Shown here: positions 6,998 to 14,462 of the stretch, in pieces
Layout: every line of letters starts with the position of its first letter
Position numbering within the stretch: the stretch's first letter is position 1
Assembly (NCBI GenBank): GCA_051000815.1
Contig: JBPCNX010000060.1
Location: 111,970 to 175,969 of the forward strand
Direction: 5' to 3'
Length of the DNA: 64,000 nt
Source: PSRF01 sp051000815
GTDB lineage: Bacteria > Acidobacteriota > Blastocatellia > Pyrinomonadales > Pyrinomonadaceae
Notes under the pieces: generated by a model
The model's database searches: none
Seen by the model: the letters and a program-made list of their open reading frames with translations, nothing else
What the model was told of the DNA's origin: nothing
Made by a program: the position numbers and the translations under genes

Positions 6998-9388
6998 ATG
7001 AAGCCCACGACCAAGTCTTCCCTGGTGTCCACCTTCGTGTCTCAAAGACCCAAGGCCAAAGACCCAAGACCATGTCTGCCGTTATTTGTTCTGCTCGTGT
7101 CTTGTTTGGTGGGGATCTTTTTGGTTCCCCTAACCGCGCCCGCTCAATCAAAGAGCTACCCTGTTGATAAGTTTGCGCAGATGGATGATCTGCTCCCAAC
7201 GCCGAACACATATCGCACGGCATCCGGCGCGCCTGGTCGCAACTACTGGCAGCAACGCGCTGATTACGACATTAAGGTTGAGCTTGACGATACAAACCAT
7301 CGTCTGTCGGCTTCAGAAACGATTACCTACTACAACAACTCGCCCGATCCGCTTTCTTACCTTTGGCTACAACTCGATCAGAATATCTGGGCGAAGGACT
7401 CGGAAAGTCTCTCCACGTTGGTCGCGCCCGACCTCGGACATGTTCCCTTCTCAACAATCGACAATCTAATCGCGCGGCGTGAGTTTGAGGGCGGTGAACG
7501 CATTACCGCAGTGCGGGACGCGAAGGGCGCTCCACTGCCTTACACCGTCGTTCGCACGATGATGCGTATCGATCTGCCGCGACCGCTGGCGCCGGGACAA
7601 TCCACCGTGTTCTCCATCGATTGGAATTACAACATCAATGATTCGAAGCGGGTCGGTGGTCGCACCGGTTACGAATATTTTCCCGCCGACAAGAATTACA
7701 TCTACGAGATTGCGCAGTGGTTCCCGCGTATGGCCGCTTACTACGACGTTTACGGTTGGCAGCACAAACAGTTCCTAGGTTCAGGAGAATTCACACTCGA
7801 GTTTGGCAACTATCGGGTCTCCATCACTGTGCCGGACGATCACATCGTAGCCGCCACCGGAGTGCTGCAAAACTCGCCGGTGGTATTAACCGCGGCACAG
7901 CGCCGGCGTCTGACGGAGGCCAGGACTGCGAAGAGTCCCATGTTTGTGGTGACTCCGGATGAAGCGAAGGCAAACGAGTCGCACAAACCCATAGGCAAGA
8001 AGACCTGGATCTTTGCGGCCGAAAACGTGCGCGATTTCGCTTTTGCTTCATCGCGGAAATTTATCTGGGATGCGCAGGGGCATAACGTCGAAGGCAATCA
8101 GGTAATGGCCATGTCGCTTTATCCGAAGGAAGGTGAGCCACTCTGGTCTAAATATTCCACCCAGGCCATCAAGCATACCCTGACAGTCTATTCACACTAT
8201 ACGGTTCCTTATCCTTACCCGGTCGCACAGTCGATCAATGGGCCCGTCGGCGGCATGGAATATCCGATGATCTGCTTCAATGGTCCGCGTCCGCTGCCGG
8301 ACGGCACCTATTCCCAAGGCACAAAACATAGTTTGATTTCCGTAGTCATCCACGAAGTCGGTCACAACTACTTCCCCATGATTCTCAATTCCGACGAGCG
8401 CCAGTGGACCTGGCTGGATGAAGGGCTGAACTCGTTTGTGGAGTATCTCGCGGAGCAGGAGTGGCAGGAAGGCTATCCTTCCAGTCGCGAGCCGCAATTC
8501 ATCACCGATTACATGAAGAGCAAGGATCAAGTTCCGATCATGACCAATTCGGATGACATCGTTCAGTTTGGCCAGAACGCTTACGCTAAACCCGCGACCG
8601 CGATGAACGTTTTGCGCGAGAGCGTGTTGGGGCGGCAGCTTTTCGATTTCGCCTTCAAGCAGTATGCGCGTCGTTGGGAGTTTAAACGCCCGACACCGGC
8701 GGATTTGTTCCGCACGATGGAAGATGCCTCAGGCGTTGACCTCGACTGGTTTTGGCGCGGTTGGTTTTATACGACTGACTACGTCGATATTTCGATCGAG
8801 CGTGTGCGTCTCTTCACGCTCGATACGATGAACCCGGACGTCGAGAAGGCCCGCCGCGCCAAAGAACGCACCGAGCAACCGCAAACTCTCTCCCAGGAGC
8901 GGAACAAGCAACTACCCAAGCGCGTCGATCAGGATCCATCACTGCGCGACTTCTATGATACTTACGACGAGTTTGTGGTGACGGCCCGCGACCGCGAGGA
9001 GTATCAGAAGTTCCTGGCTACGCTGACGCAGAGCGAGCGTGAGTTGTTACAGGCGGGGACAAACTTCTATGTGGTTGACCTGAAGAATCTCGGCGGTCTG
9101 GTAATGCCGGTTATTTTTGAGGTCGAATATGCGGATGGCAGCAAGGAAGAGTTGCGCCTTCCCGCGGAGATCTGGCGCTATAACAATATCGAGGTCTCAA
9201 AGCTCATCATGACGGCGAAGGAGATTCGTTCGATCACGCTCGATCCGCATTTGGAAACCGCTGATGCCGACAGCTCAAACAATTACTTTCCACGTCGCCC
9301 CCTAAAGATTCGCTTCCCGATTGTCAGGCCGGGGCCAACGCCACCGAATCCGATGCAGATTCACCGCGGGCAACACCCAGTGCCGTAA
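6998..9388 (+). CDS. M1-family metallopeptidase (aminopeptidase N-like), secreted
   Basis: A 796-residue gluzincin. The zinc site is complete: H452-E453-V-G-H456 and Glu475 in WLDEGL, with the usual 18-residue spacing. GGMEY at about 418-422 is the M1 GxMxN exopeptidase motif with the last position changed. A long basic n-region precedes a hydrophobic segment (LPLFVLLVSCLVGIFLVPL) and an APA-Q cleavage site, so the enzyme is exported. A Shine-Dalgarno (AAAGGAA) stands 11 bases before the ATG. Codons 16-25 lie in an iterated CAAAGACCCAAG-type repeat (7043-7072), so the n-region seems built from repeat DNA. It should trim or cleave peptides outside the cytoplasm. Confidence 0.9.
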   Translation: MKPTTKSSLVSTFVSQRPKAKDPRPCLPLFVLLVSCLVGIFLVPLTAPAQSKSYPVDKFAQMDDLLPTPNTYRTASGAPGRNYWQQRADYDIKVELDDTNHRLSASETITYYNNSPDPLSYLWLQLDQNIWAKDSESLSTLVAPDLGHVPFSTIDNLIARREFEGGERITAVRDAKGAPLPYTVVRTMMRIDLPRPLAPGQSTVFSIDWNYNINDSKRVGGRTGYEYFPADKNYIYEIAQWFPRMAAYYDVYGWQHKQFLGSGEFTLEFGNYRVSITVPDDHIVAATGVLQNSPVVLTAAQRRRLTEARTAKSPMFVVTPDEAKANESHKPIGKKTWIFAAENVRDFAFASSRKFIWDAQGHNVEGNQVMAMSLYPKEGEPLWSKYSTQAIKHTLTVYSHYTVPYPYPVAQSINGPVGGMEYPMICFNGPRPLPDGTYSQGTKHSLISVVIHEVGHNYFPMILNSDERQWTWLDEGLNSFVEYLAEQEWQEGYPSSREPQFITDYMKSKDQVPIMTNSDDIVQFGQNAYAKPATAMNVLRESVLGRQLFDFAFKQYARRWEFKRPTPADLFRTMEDASGVDLDWFWRGWFYTTDYVDISIERVRLFTLDTMNPDVEKARRAKERTEQPQTLSQERNKQLPKRVDQDPSLRDFYDTYDEFVVTARDREEYQKFLATLTQSERELLQAGTNFYVVDLKNLGGLVMPVIFEVEYADGSKEELRLPAEIWRYNNIEVSKLIMTAKEIRSITLDPHLETADADSSNNYFPRRPLKIRFPIVRPGPTPPNPMQIHRGQHPVP

Positions 9389-9495
9389 CTGACGAGTGAT
9401 AAGTAACAAGTGACGAGTGACGAGCCAGAGGCGGATTCACTGGTCAGCTGTCACCTGTCACTTGTCACCTGTCACTTGTCACCTGTCACTCGTGT
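9389..9495. repeat. iterated-word hairpin, TGTCAC(C/T)T type
   Basis: The 3' half repeats TGTCACCTGTCACTTGTCAC-type words; the 5' half carries the complementary words (AAGTGACGAGTGACGAG). The whole can fold into a long imperfect hairpin. It fills the entire gap between the M1 peptidase stop and the next start codon. Confidence 0.8.
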
Positions 9496-9498
9496 TTT

Positions 9499-9954
9499 AT
9501 GACCATCACCGCTTCCATAATGATTACCGGCTCGCGCGACGTCGATCGCGCGACGGCGCGCACGTTGTTCGAGCAGCACCTGTCGGCATTCGTTTCTCAG
9601 GGTAGAACCTGGCTTGTGGGCACCGCACGTGGAATTGATCAATGGGCGATGGAATGGCTTTTGGAGAATGGTGAAGTCTGTTGGACTGTAGTTCCCTACA
9701 CTCGCTTCCGGGAGCCCCAGCGCATTCAGGCCTTGCTTGAGCAAGTCGATCGCATCGTCGAGCTACAACTGCCCAGGCGCAAGACTGCCACCGCAATCAG
9801 AAGTCGTCATATGGCGGATCTGGCCCAAATCGTTTTTGGCTTTTGGTCGGGTAAGGGCGGTGGAACAATAAAGACTCTTAAATATGGGCTACGGCAACGT
9901 CGAGAAGTGCACGCCATCCCAGTGCTTCCGGCAGCGGACAATGAAGCCGCATAG
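9499..9954 (+). CDS. SLOG-superfamily (DprA/YspA-like) protein
   Basis: A 151-residue protein with the Rossmann-like SLOG pattern: an N-terminal strand and turn (SIMITGSRDVDRATA), the loop GTARGIDQWAMEWLLENG, and a late glycine-rich FWSGKGGGTIKTLKYG that usually binds nucleotide. SLOG proteins sense or process nucleotide-derived ligands and occur in DprA, LOG and several defence systems. No partner effector gene is adjacent. The start is uncertain: ATG 9499 or ATG 9520, with no Shine-Dalgarno because repeat DNA lies immediately upstream. Confidence 0.75.
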   Translation: MTITASIMITGSRDVDRATARTLFEQHLSAFVSQGRTWLVGTARGIDQWAMEWLLENGEVCWTVVPYTRFREPQRIQALLEQVDRIVELQLPRRKTATAIRSRHMADLAQIVFGFWSGKGGGTIKTLKYGLRQRREVHAIPVLPAADNEAA

Positions 9955-10001
9955 AGTTTAGCTAGTTGGCAGCACTGCAGGTTCGAGTCCTGCTCGGCTT
10001 A
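9943..10001 (+). pseudogene. third tRNA remnant lacking the anticodon arm
   Basis: AAGCCGC at 9943-9949 can pair (6 of 7) with TCGGCTT at 9994-10000, as acceptor strands do. Between them are a D-arm-like TTAGCTAGTTGGCAGC and an intact T arm GCAGG-TTCGAGT-CCTGC. The anticodon arm is absent. Its 5' strand overlaps the last codons of the SLOG gene. It is in the same orientation as the fragments at 2440 and 4945. Confidence 0.5.
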
Positions 10002-10092
10002 CTTTAAAGAACATCATCCGGTAAGGCGGCCTGGGCCGCAGAGAGGCATGGCCGGAATCGTTTTCATACTCAGTGTCCTCTGACACAAGAGT

Positions 10093-10836
10093 CTACTCTT
10101 GAGGCGCTAAATCATTAGTGAAGACGCCGGCCACCTTTACGGGTTCTCCTAATCGAGGTCTGGGATGAAGTTGTGCCTTGCGAGGTGCTAACGCCTGCTG
10201 ACCAAGAGCATCGATGCGGCGCTTCAATGTTTCGGCAATCTCGCTTTGACTGGTACTTTTTCGCAATACGAAGTGAAGCAGTTCCTGACGGAAAAAATTC
10301 CTGACCCCGTGCCCGTAATCAACGTCCATCTTCCAATAGTAGGGGGGCGCGCGGATCCCGGTCAGTTTCGCTTCTTGGTTATCTTCCTGTACAAGCCTGA
10401 GGATGTAATCGGGCAAGTTTTTGTCTGTAGCGTCATAGCGGTCAGCCTCAAGGCCTCCCTCTTTAACTCGCTCGCGATATGGATGTTTGCCATCACGGAA
10501 AATTTTCGCGAATATTCCCGGAGTTCTTCGCCAATGGCTTTTGTATCCTTCTTGTTTCTGTGCCAAGCGCTGATCTTCCATAATTGCGCGGCGAAACGAG
10601 TGATCAAAATCGCCGTCCAGCAAGCGACAGGGAATTCCAACTACTACTGCTTTTCGTACCAGGACAATTTCCACGCACCCTTTATTGATAATAGAAAGGG
10701 CTGTGCGAACGTTTGATTCCACGGTTGGCTCAGGGGTTAATTCGGAGCTGACTGTGGCTAGTTGAACCTTTTGAGCATGGGCGAGCGTTACGCTCGCAAG
10801 AATGACCAGTACGGCCAAACAAATCTGTTTTTTCAT
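10093..10836 (-). CDS. secreted protein of unknown function
   Basis: A 247-residue protein with a clear signal peptide (residues 1-21, ending AHAQ). A Shine-Dalgarno GGAG precedes the ATG by 8 bases. The mature part contains a single hydrophobic strand pair around CVEIVLVRKAVVVGIPCRLL and a mixed, charged C-terminal half. The two Cys could form a disulfide. I recognise no domain. The 283-base gap to its right holds no gene that I can see. Confidence 0.6.
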   Translation of the reverse strand: MKKQICLAVLVILASVTLAHAQKVQLATVSSELTPEPTVESNVRTALSIINKGCVEIVLVRKAVVVGIPCRLLDGDFDHSFRRAIMEDQRLAQKQEGYKSHWRRTPGIFAKIFRDGKHPYRERVKEGGLEADRYDATDKNLPDYILRLVQEDNQEAKLTGIRAPPYYWKMDVDYGHGVRNFFRQELLHFVLRKSTSQSEIAETLKRRIDALGQQALAPRKAQLHPRPRLGEPVKVAGVFTNDLAPQE

Positions 10837-11119
10837 CGATTCATCTCCATGATGCGACGTGTGTCCCTGATCCCATTTTGACGTAGTAGTTTATAAGCTT
10901 CTTCGGAGGCATATTTTTCTTAAACAGTTTTTGGTAAACCGCTCGTTTGATGAAGCGCTCTACCGCTCATTAGTACTTCAAACAACCAATCGATAACCGA
11001 CGGCAGGTGTGGAGTTCGCCGCATTTCGTTTTTGACAATACCGGTTGCGTTGTTCTCGCTGGCGTTATTGTTCTACTACAGCGCCTTATGCGTGTTCGAA
11101 GATTCACGCGTTCCCTTGC

Positions 11120-11690
11120 CTAGCAACTGCTCTCAACTTCACTTTGATAGCGCTCTACTAGTTCTTTCAGAATCTGCGCGCCGTCAAAGGCTGGGCGGGC
11201 GTTCAGTTCGAGCATGCGGCTCACCACTGACTGATAATCAAGAATTGTCGGCTCTTCATCATAGTTCTCAGCGCTACTTGTGGGTTTAACTCCCGCTTTA
11301 CATAGCCGCCAGAACACGGCCCGCACGAGAGCCGCGTCGCCGCTCAAGAGGCCACGGTCCCTTAGTACCGCAGCCCGGTCACTCCAAACTCCGTTACAGA
11401 TATCTGCGAACTGCTCTGAGTTTATTCTGTTCACTACTTTGGATTGGGAGATGTCAGTCGTGTCTCGCCTGCGACCACTTTTTGAAGTTTGCCTGATGAG
11501 TGCGCCTAGCAAGTGACCGTTGCTCGGATGCTGTTCCACCGCTGTCAGCAACAGCTCCCGTCATCGGTGGTCGGTCATCGGCCTGTCCCTCTGCGAGCCA
11601 CGGATTAGCCAGCGCCCACCGAATTGGATCAAACGGTGACCCTGCCGACGAATTGATGGGCACGTTGCTAACGATAACTTGTTCTTTCAA
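11120..11690 (-). pseudogene. unknown protein, two overlapping frames of one frameshifted gene
   Basis: A TTG at 11690 has a good Shine-Dalgarno (AAGGAG, 6 bases away) and encodes a protein-like start (EQVIVSNVPINSSAGSPFDP). Around 11555 the sequence quality moves to a second frame, open from about 11560 to 11120, beginning RELLLTAVEQHPSNGHLLG. That frame continues for some 140 residues with Leu/Val-patterned helices. The first frame then becomes low quality and stops at 11454. One base change near 11555 would make a single protein of about 190 residues. It sits 33 bases downstream of another minus-strand gene, probably in one operon. No family is recognised. Confidence 0.5.
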
Positions 11691-11723
11691 TACTCACTCC
11701 TTCATAACGCTGTCATAGTGCAA

Positions 11724-12020
11724 CTAACCGGTAATCAGCGAAGCAACCTGTGCGAGCTTCACTAAGCTGCCGCGATCCAGGTTGGAGCTGGGATCGCTGA
11801 CCATACAAAAGTCTACATCCTTGGCACCGCCTGCAGGTACGAGTTGCTTGAGCAGAACAGCATCAAGCACTACCGGCTTGAAAAGCAGCATCTCGAAGTT
11901 ACGCGAACGGGCGATCAGGGCGTCGCTTATGGTGTGAAATATTGGAACCCTAAAGCGTCCCTTATCGTCAAACGCGAACCAGTCGCCGTTCGCACGTTGC
12001 ATGGCGTAAATTCTGTTCAT
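11724..12020 (-). CDS. small hypothetical protein
   Basis: A 98-residue protein, MNRIYAMQRANGDWFAFDD followed by GRFRVPIF and an aromatic/hydrophobic region FEMLLFKPVVLD. The start resembles families in which a short beta-rich domain reads W-x-x-x-D-x-x-G-R-x-x-x-P (for example DUF2750-type proteins), but the match is loose. It is the first gene of a two-gene minus-strand unit with the frameshifted gene downstream. Confidence 0.6.
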   Translation of the reverse strand: MNRIYAMQRANGDWFAFDDKGRFRVPIFHTISDALIARSRNFEMLLFKPVVLDAVLLKQLVPAGGAKDVDFCMVSDPSSNLDRGSLVKLAQVASLITG

Positions 12021-12150
12021 AGAAGCTCAATTGTTATTGTCATGCCGAGCACGCTAACCCGTCTGTGCGCCAGGCCGCTTATAGTCTAAATGCCGTTATG
12101 CCTGCCCACCACGCGGAATTTGCGCTTAACCCGCAGAAACTTCTTCGCGT

Positions 12151-12170
12151 ATGTGTGTTGACGCACGGAC
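12151..12170. promoter_or_regulatory. palindromic operator candidate, copy 1
   Basis: GTGT-GTTGAC-GCAC lies in the 5' region of the receiver-like gene that starts at 12274. It has the same geometry (GTGY-N6-GCAC) as sites at 13394, 14294 and 17385. An upstream in-frame ATG at 12151 falls inside the site and is therefore unlikely to be a start codon. Confidence 0.55.
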
Positions 12171-12273
12171 GCGGATCACTTTTTCGGCTCAAAGTGAATC
12201 AGGACAATGCATTCCGCTCAGACGTCATAGTGTGCCAGTGATCAACGCCGGCACCCCGGACTGCCTATGCAAA

Positions 12274-12711
12274 ATGGAGAAGAAGAATCACGACCCGAAC
12301 TCGATCCTGGTAGTTGAGGATATCCACGAAACTCGCGATGGGATTGAAAAGTTGCTGCAGGCGGACGGCTATCGCGTGGCAGTAGCGCGGGACGAACAGG
12401 ATGCAGTTGAAAGCGCCCAGGGAAAGCCCCCCAACCTGATTCTCGTGAGTCTGGCCGGGTTACCGCGCGAAGTCATAGTCACAGCGCGTCGCATCCGCGA
12501 CCGCTCGGGAGTCGGGGAGTCTGTCCCTGTCGTGGTCTTTTGCGTTGAGGAAATAGGCGAGGGCGATGAGGTGGCCGTTGGTCAAAATGTTCATGTCACC
12601 CGCCCAGACAATTTTAACCAACTGAGAAGCTTACTGATTCGTTTGCTGAACACGGTCCACTTGCCGCTTGAGGCGAATAGTTTGCAGTCTCCTATACACA
12701 CAAAATCATAA
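12274..12711 (+). CDS. receiver-like protein lacking the phosphoacceptor Asp
   Basis: From ATG 12274 the protein has 145 residues and a response-regulator receiver fold: SILVVEDIHETRDGIEKLL at the N terminus with the acidic pair, then the gradient of strands and helices. Where an active receiver has DLILLDxxMP, this one reads NLILVSLAGLP, so the phosphoacceptor Asp is Ser. The conserved Lys is replaced by Arg (VTRPDNF). It is probably an atypical, phosphorylation-independent receiver. It has no output domain. It heads a run of three plus-strand genes (12274-13290) and has a palindromic site about 100 bases upstream. Confidence 0.75.
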   Translation: MEKKNHDPNSILVVEDIHETRDGIEKLLQADGYRVAVARDEQDAVESAQGKPPNLILVSLAGLPREVIVTARRIRDRSGVGESVPVVVFCVEEIGEGDEVAVGQNVHVTRPDNFNQLRSLLIRLLNTVHLPLEANSLQSPIHTKS

Positions 12712-12714
12712 ATC

Positions 12715-13101
12715 ATGAGTTCCACTAACAGGCTCGAAAAACCCTTCGTCTTTCGCTTCATAGAGGCGCCATCAACAGTTCTCCTGGAGTTAACGAATGT
12801 GACCGAGATGAATCTCAAGTCCATCGAAATTCTGACAGTCTTTCTTAAGGATCAGGAGACCCCTGGTGGAGGTCCTTCGCAAGCGCACATTAGGTTCGAC
12901 GGCATCAAGTCCATGCAGCCAAAGGAGAGGGCTGTGCTATCGCATCGAACGTGGGTTAATGGAAGGCCGGTGGCGGTTGACCAGGATCAATTAGAAAGAC
13001 TCAAAGTGGTACCTGGCGAAGTTAGCCCCTATGTGCTGGACATTTCCTGGGAAGATGCTGAAGGCAAGACTCGATATCAACGTGTGCCGGTCGGGCACTA
13101 A
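12715..13101 (+). CDS. hypothetical protein in the regulatory cluster
   Basis: A 128-residue, beta-rich protein beginning MSSTNRLEKPFVFRFIEAPS. It has alternating strands (TVLLELTNVTEM, AHIRFDGIKSM, YVLDISWEDAEGKTRYQRV) suggestive of an immunoglobulin-like or other beta-sandwich fold. No signal peptide or membrane segment. It begins 3 bases after the stop of the receiver-like gene, so the two are co-transcribed. I do not recognise the family. Confidence 0.65.
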   Translation: MSSTNRLEKPFVFRFIEAPSTVLLELTNVTEMNLKSIEILTVFLKDQETPGGGPSQAHIRFDGIKSMQPKERAVLSHRTWVNGRPVAVDQDQLERLKVVPGEVSPYVLDISWEDAEGKTRYQRVPVGH

Positions 13102-13125
13102 ATTATTACAAAGGAAGCAATCACT

Positions 13126-13290
13126 GTGGACCAGGATACAGATGTGAGAGAACTGAACTCCGCAATAGAAGCTGAAGCACGGGTTACTAAGCCGCTCAAT
13201 CAGGAGTCAGAGATCCCGCTTTTCCTAAGAGAGGCGCCTGAGTGGCAAAAAGGCGACGCCCAGGACGAGAAGGATAAAAGCGCGGAGTAG
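13126..13290 (+). CDS. small acidic protein with IPLF and AQDEKD motifs
   Basis: A GTG at 13126, preceded by AAGGAAG at 7 bases, opens a 54-residue acidic protein. Its C-terminal part reads SEIPLFLREAPEW, then GDAQDEKDKSAE. This matches the C terminus of the protein at 16236 (SSIPLFVKDSSGG, then GNAQDEKDETEE). The pair therefore defines a small protein family associated with this regulatory cluster. Length, charge and lack of hydrophobic core suggest a disordered adaptor or stress protein; that is inference. Confidence 0.7.
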   Translation: MDQDTDVRELNSAIEAEARVTKPLNQESEIPLFLREAPEWQKGDAQDEKDKSAE

Positions 13291-13393
13291 TTCCCTTCTA
13301 TCCATCATCTCCCCCTCGTCGCCGACGTTTCACTTCGGTGGACCGTTGGGTCTGACATTCAATATCCGTCAGGATGGACGTCAATAAACCGAT

Positions 13394-13413
13394 ATGTGTG
13401 TTTGCGCACAGGT
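13394..13413. promoter_or_regulatory. palindromic operator candidate, copy 2
   Basis: GTGT-GTTTGC-GCAC, preceded by ATAT. It lies 72 bases upstream of the truncated receiver gene at 13485. Same geometry as the copies at 12151, 14294 and 17385. Confidence 0.6.
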
Positions 13414-13484
13414 GGGAAACCGCACTTGGCATAAATTTCGGGTCCATTGCAAAACGCGGCTACGAAACCAGGAGTGTTGTCTTC

Positions 13485-13721
13485 ATGTTTCTCAGTATGC
13501 ACTGGGCTGACACGTCTAACGATTTGACCGATTCTGCGTCTAACAAACCGACCAACCCTGTCGTGCTGATGGTTGAAGATCATCAGGATGCATCTCTCGG
13601 GTTGAAGCAAGTCCTCAAATTGAACGGTTACCACGTCATCGACACTGACAACGGCCAGGATGCTGTGCGCCAGGCCCGGCAGTCTCCTCCCGGTCTTCTA
13701 TTGGTGGAGGTCCACACTTGA
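13485..13721 (+). pseudogene. truncated receiver domain
   Basis: From ATG 13485 (AGGAG about 10 bases upstream) the protein reads NPVVLMVEDHQDASLGLKQV and QDAVRQARQSPPGLLLVEVH before stopping at 13721. This is the first half of a receiver domain, ending exactly at the strand that should carry the phosphoacceptor. The remaining half is absent, and the next bases belong to a Crp-type gene. It is the left part of a deletion junction. Confidence 0.65.
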
Positions 13722-14205
13722 AATTGGAATCGTCGGGCGGAAAGGCATTGTAGGGTTACCCGTATTCATGGGAGTGAAGACCTCGCGCGACCGCGCAGTT
13801 GTTCAAGACACGGGTGTGGCGGTGCGAATCAAGTCAACCGATTTTCGCCAGGAGTGCAACAATGGTGGTTCGTTGCCCCGGCTCCTGCGACGATACACAC
13901 ACTCAGGCTTGACGCAGATCGGCCAGGGGGCCGCCTGCAACCGATTTCATTCAATAGATGCTCGCCTGGCCCGATGGCTGCTGATGACACGTGATCGGAT
14001 GGGAACAGACGAGTTCCAGGTCACGCAGGAGTTTTTGTCGAACATGCTGGGAGTGCGACGTGAGGGCGTAAACCGAGCAGCCGGCGAACTGCAGAAACAG
14101 CAGTTGATTAGTTACAGCCGGGGCACTCTCACAACCTTAAATCTGCCGGGCCTCGAAGCAGTCGCTTGCTGCTGTTACGGAATCATCAAAGCGGAATCCC
14201 CTTAA
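13720..14205 (+). pseudogene. Crp/Fnr-family regulator missing its N-terminal half-domain
   Basis: Residues from EIGIVGRKGIVGLPVFMG to the TAA at 14205 align along their whole length with the intact regulator at 16551-17264 (EMGLTGNDGVVGIALFMG; RWLLLSHDR; MLGVRREGV). The helix-turn-helix is preserved (VTQEFLSNMLGVRREGVNRAA). The first ~80 residues of the cyclic-nucleotide-binding fold are missing and replaced by the truncated receiver. No start codon with a Shine-Dalgarno is apparent, so it is probably not translated as a functional regulator. Confidence 0.7.
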
Positions 14206-14293
14206 ATTACCTTCAATGACGGGGCTGGCAGAGGCGTTTCCTGATGGAACAAGGAGGCAGGCACCGTTCGCCTCGAACGCGTTAGGGCTTTAT

Positions 14294-14313
14294 ATGTGCG
14301 TTGGCGCACTGAT
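14294..14313. promoter_or_regulatory. palindromic operator candidate, copy 3
   Basis: GTGC-GTTGGC-GCAC, a perfect inverted repeat of GTGCG/CGCAC, preceded by TATAT. It is about 150 bases upstream of the histidine kinase start at 14463. Confidence 0.65.
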
Positions 14314-14462
14314 GACCCCTCGCCGTGTGTGCAAGAGTTGGAAAGCTTACACTGAGGCTGCACTAACCTCTCCTTTGTATGTGTGTCCTCGTGGTAATTA
14401 AGGAATTTCTCAAGGGTCATCTACAGCGGGTTGTAACAGCTGAGACAGGCGGCTTGAAGCCG

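Noticed and set aside
12151..12273. An upstream in-frame ATG that would extend the receiver-like protein by 41 residues
   Set aside because: The ATG lies inside the palindromic operator, and the added residues look random; ATG 12274 starts right before the receiver fold.
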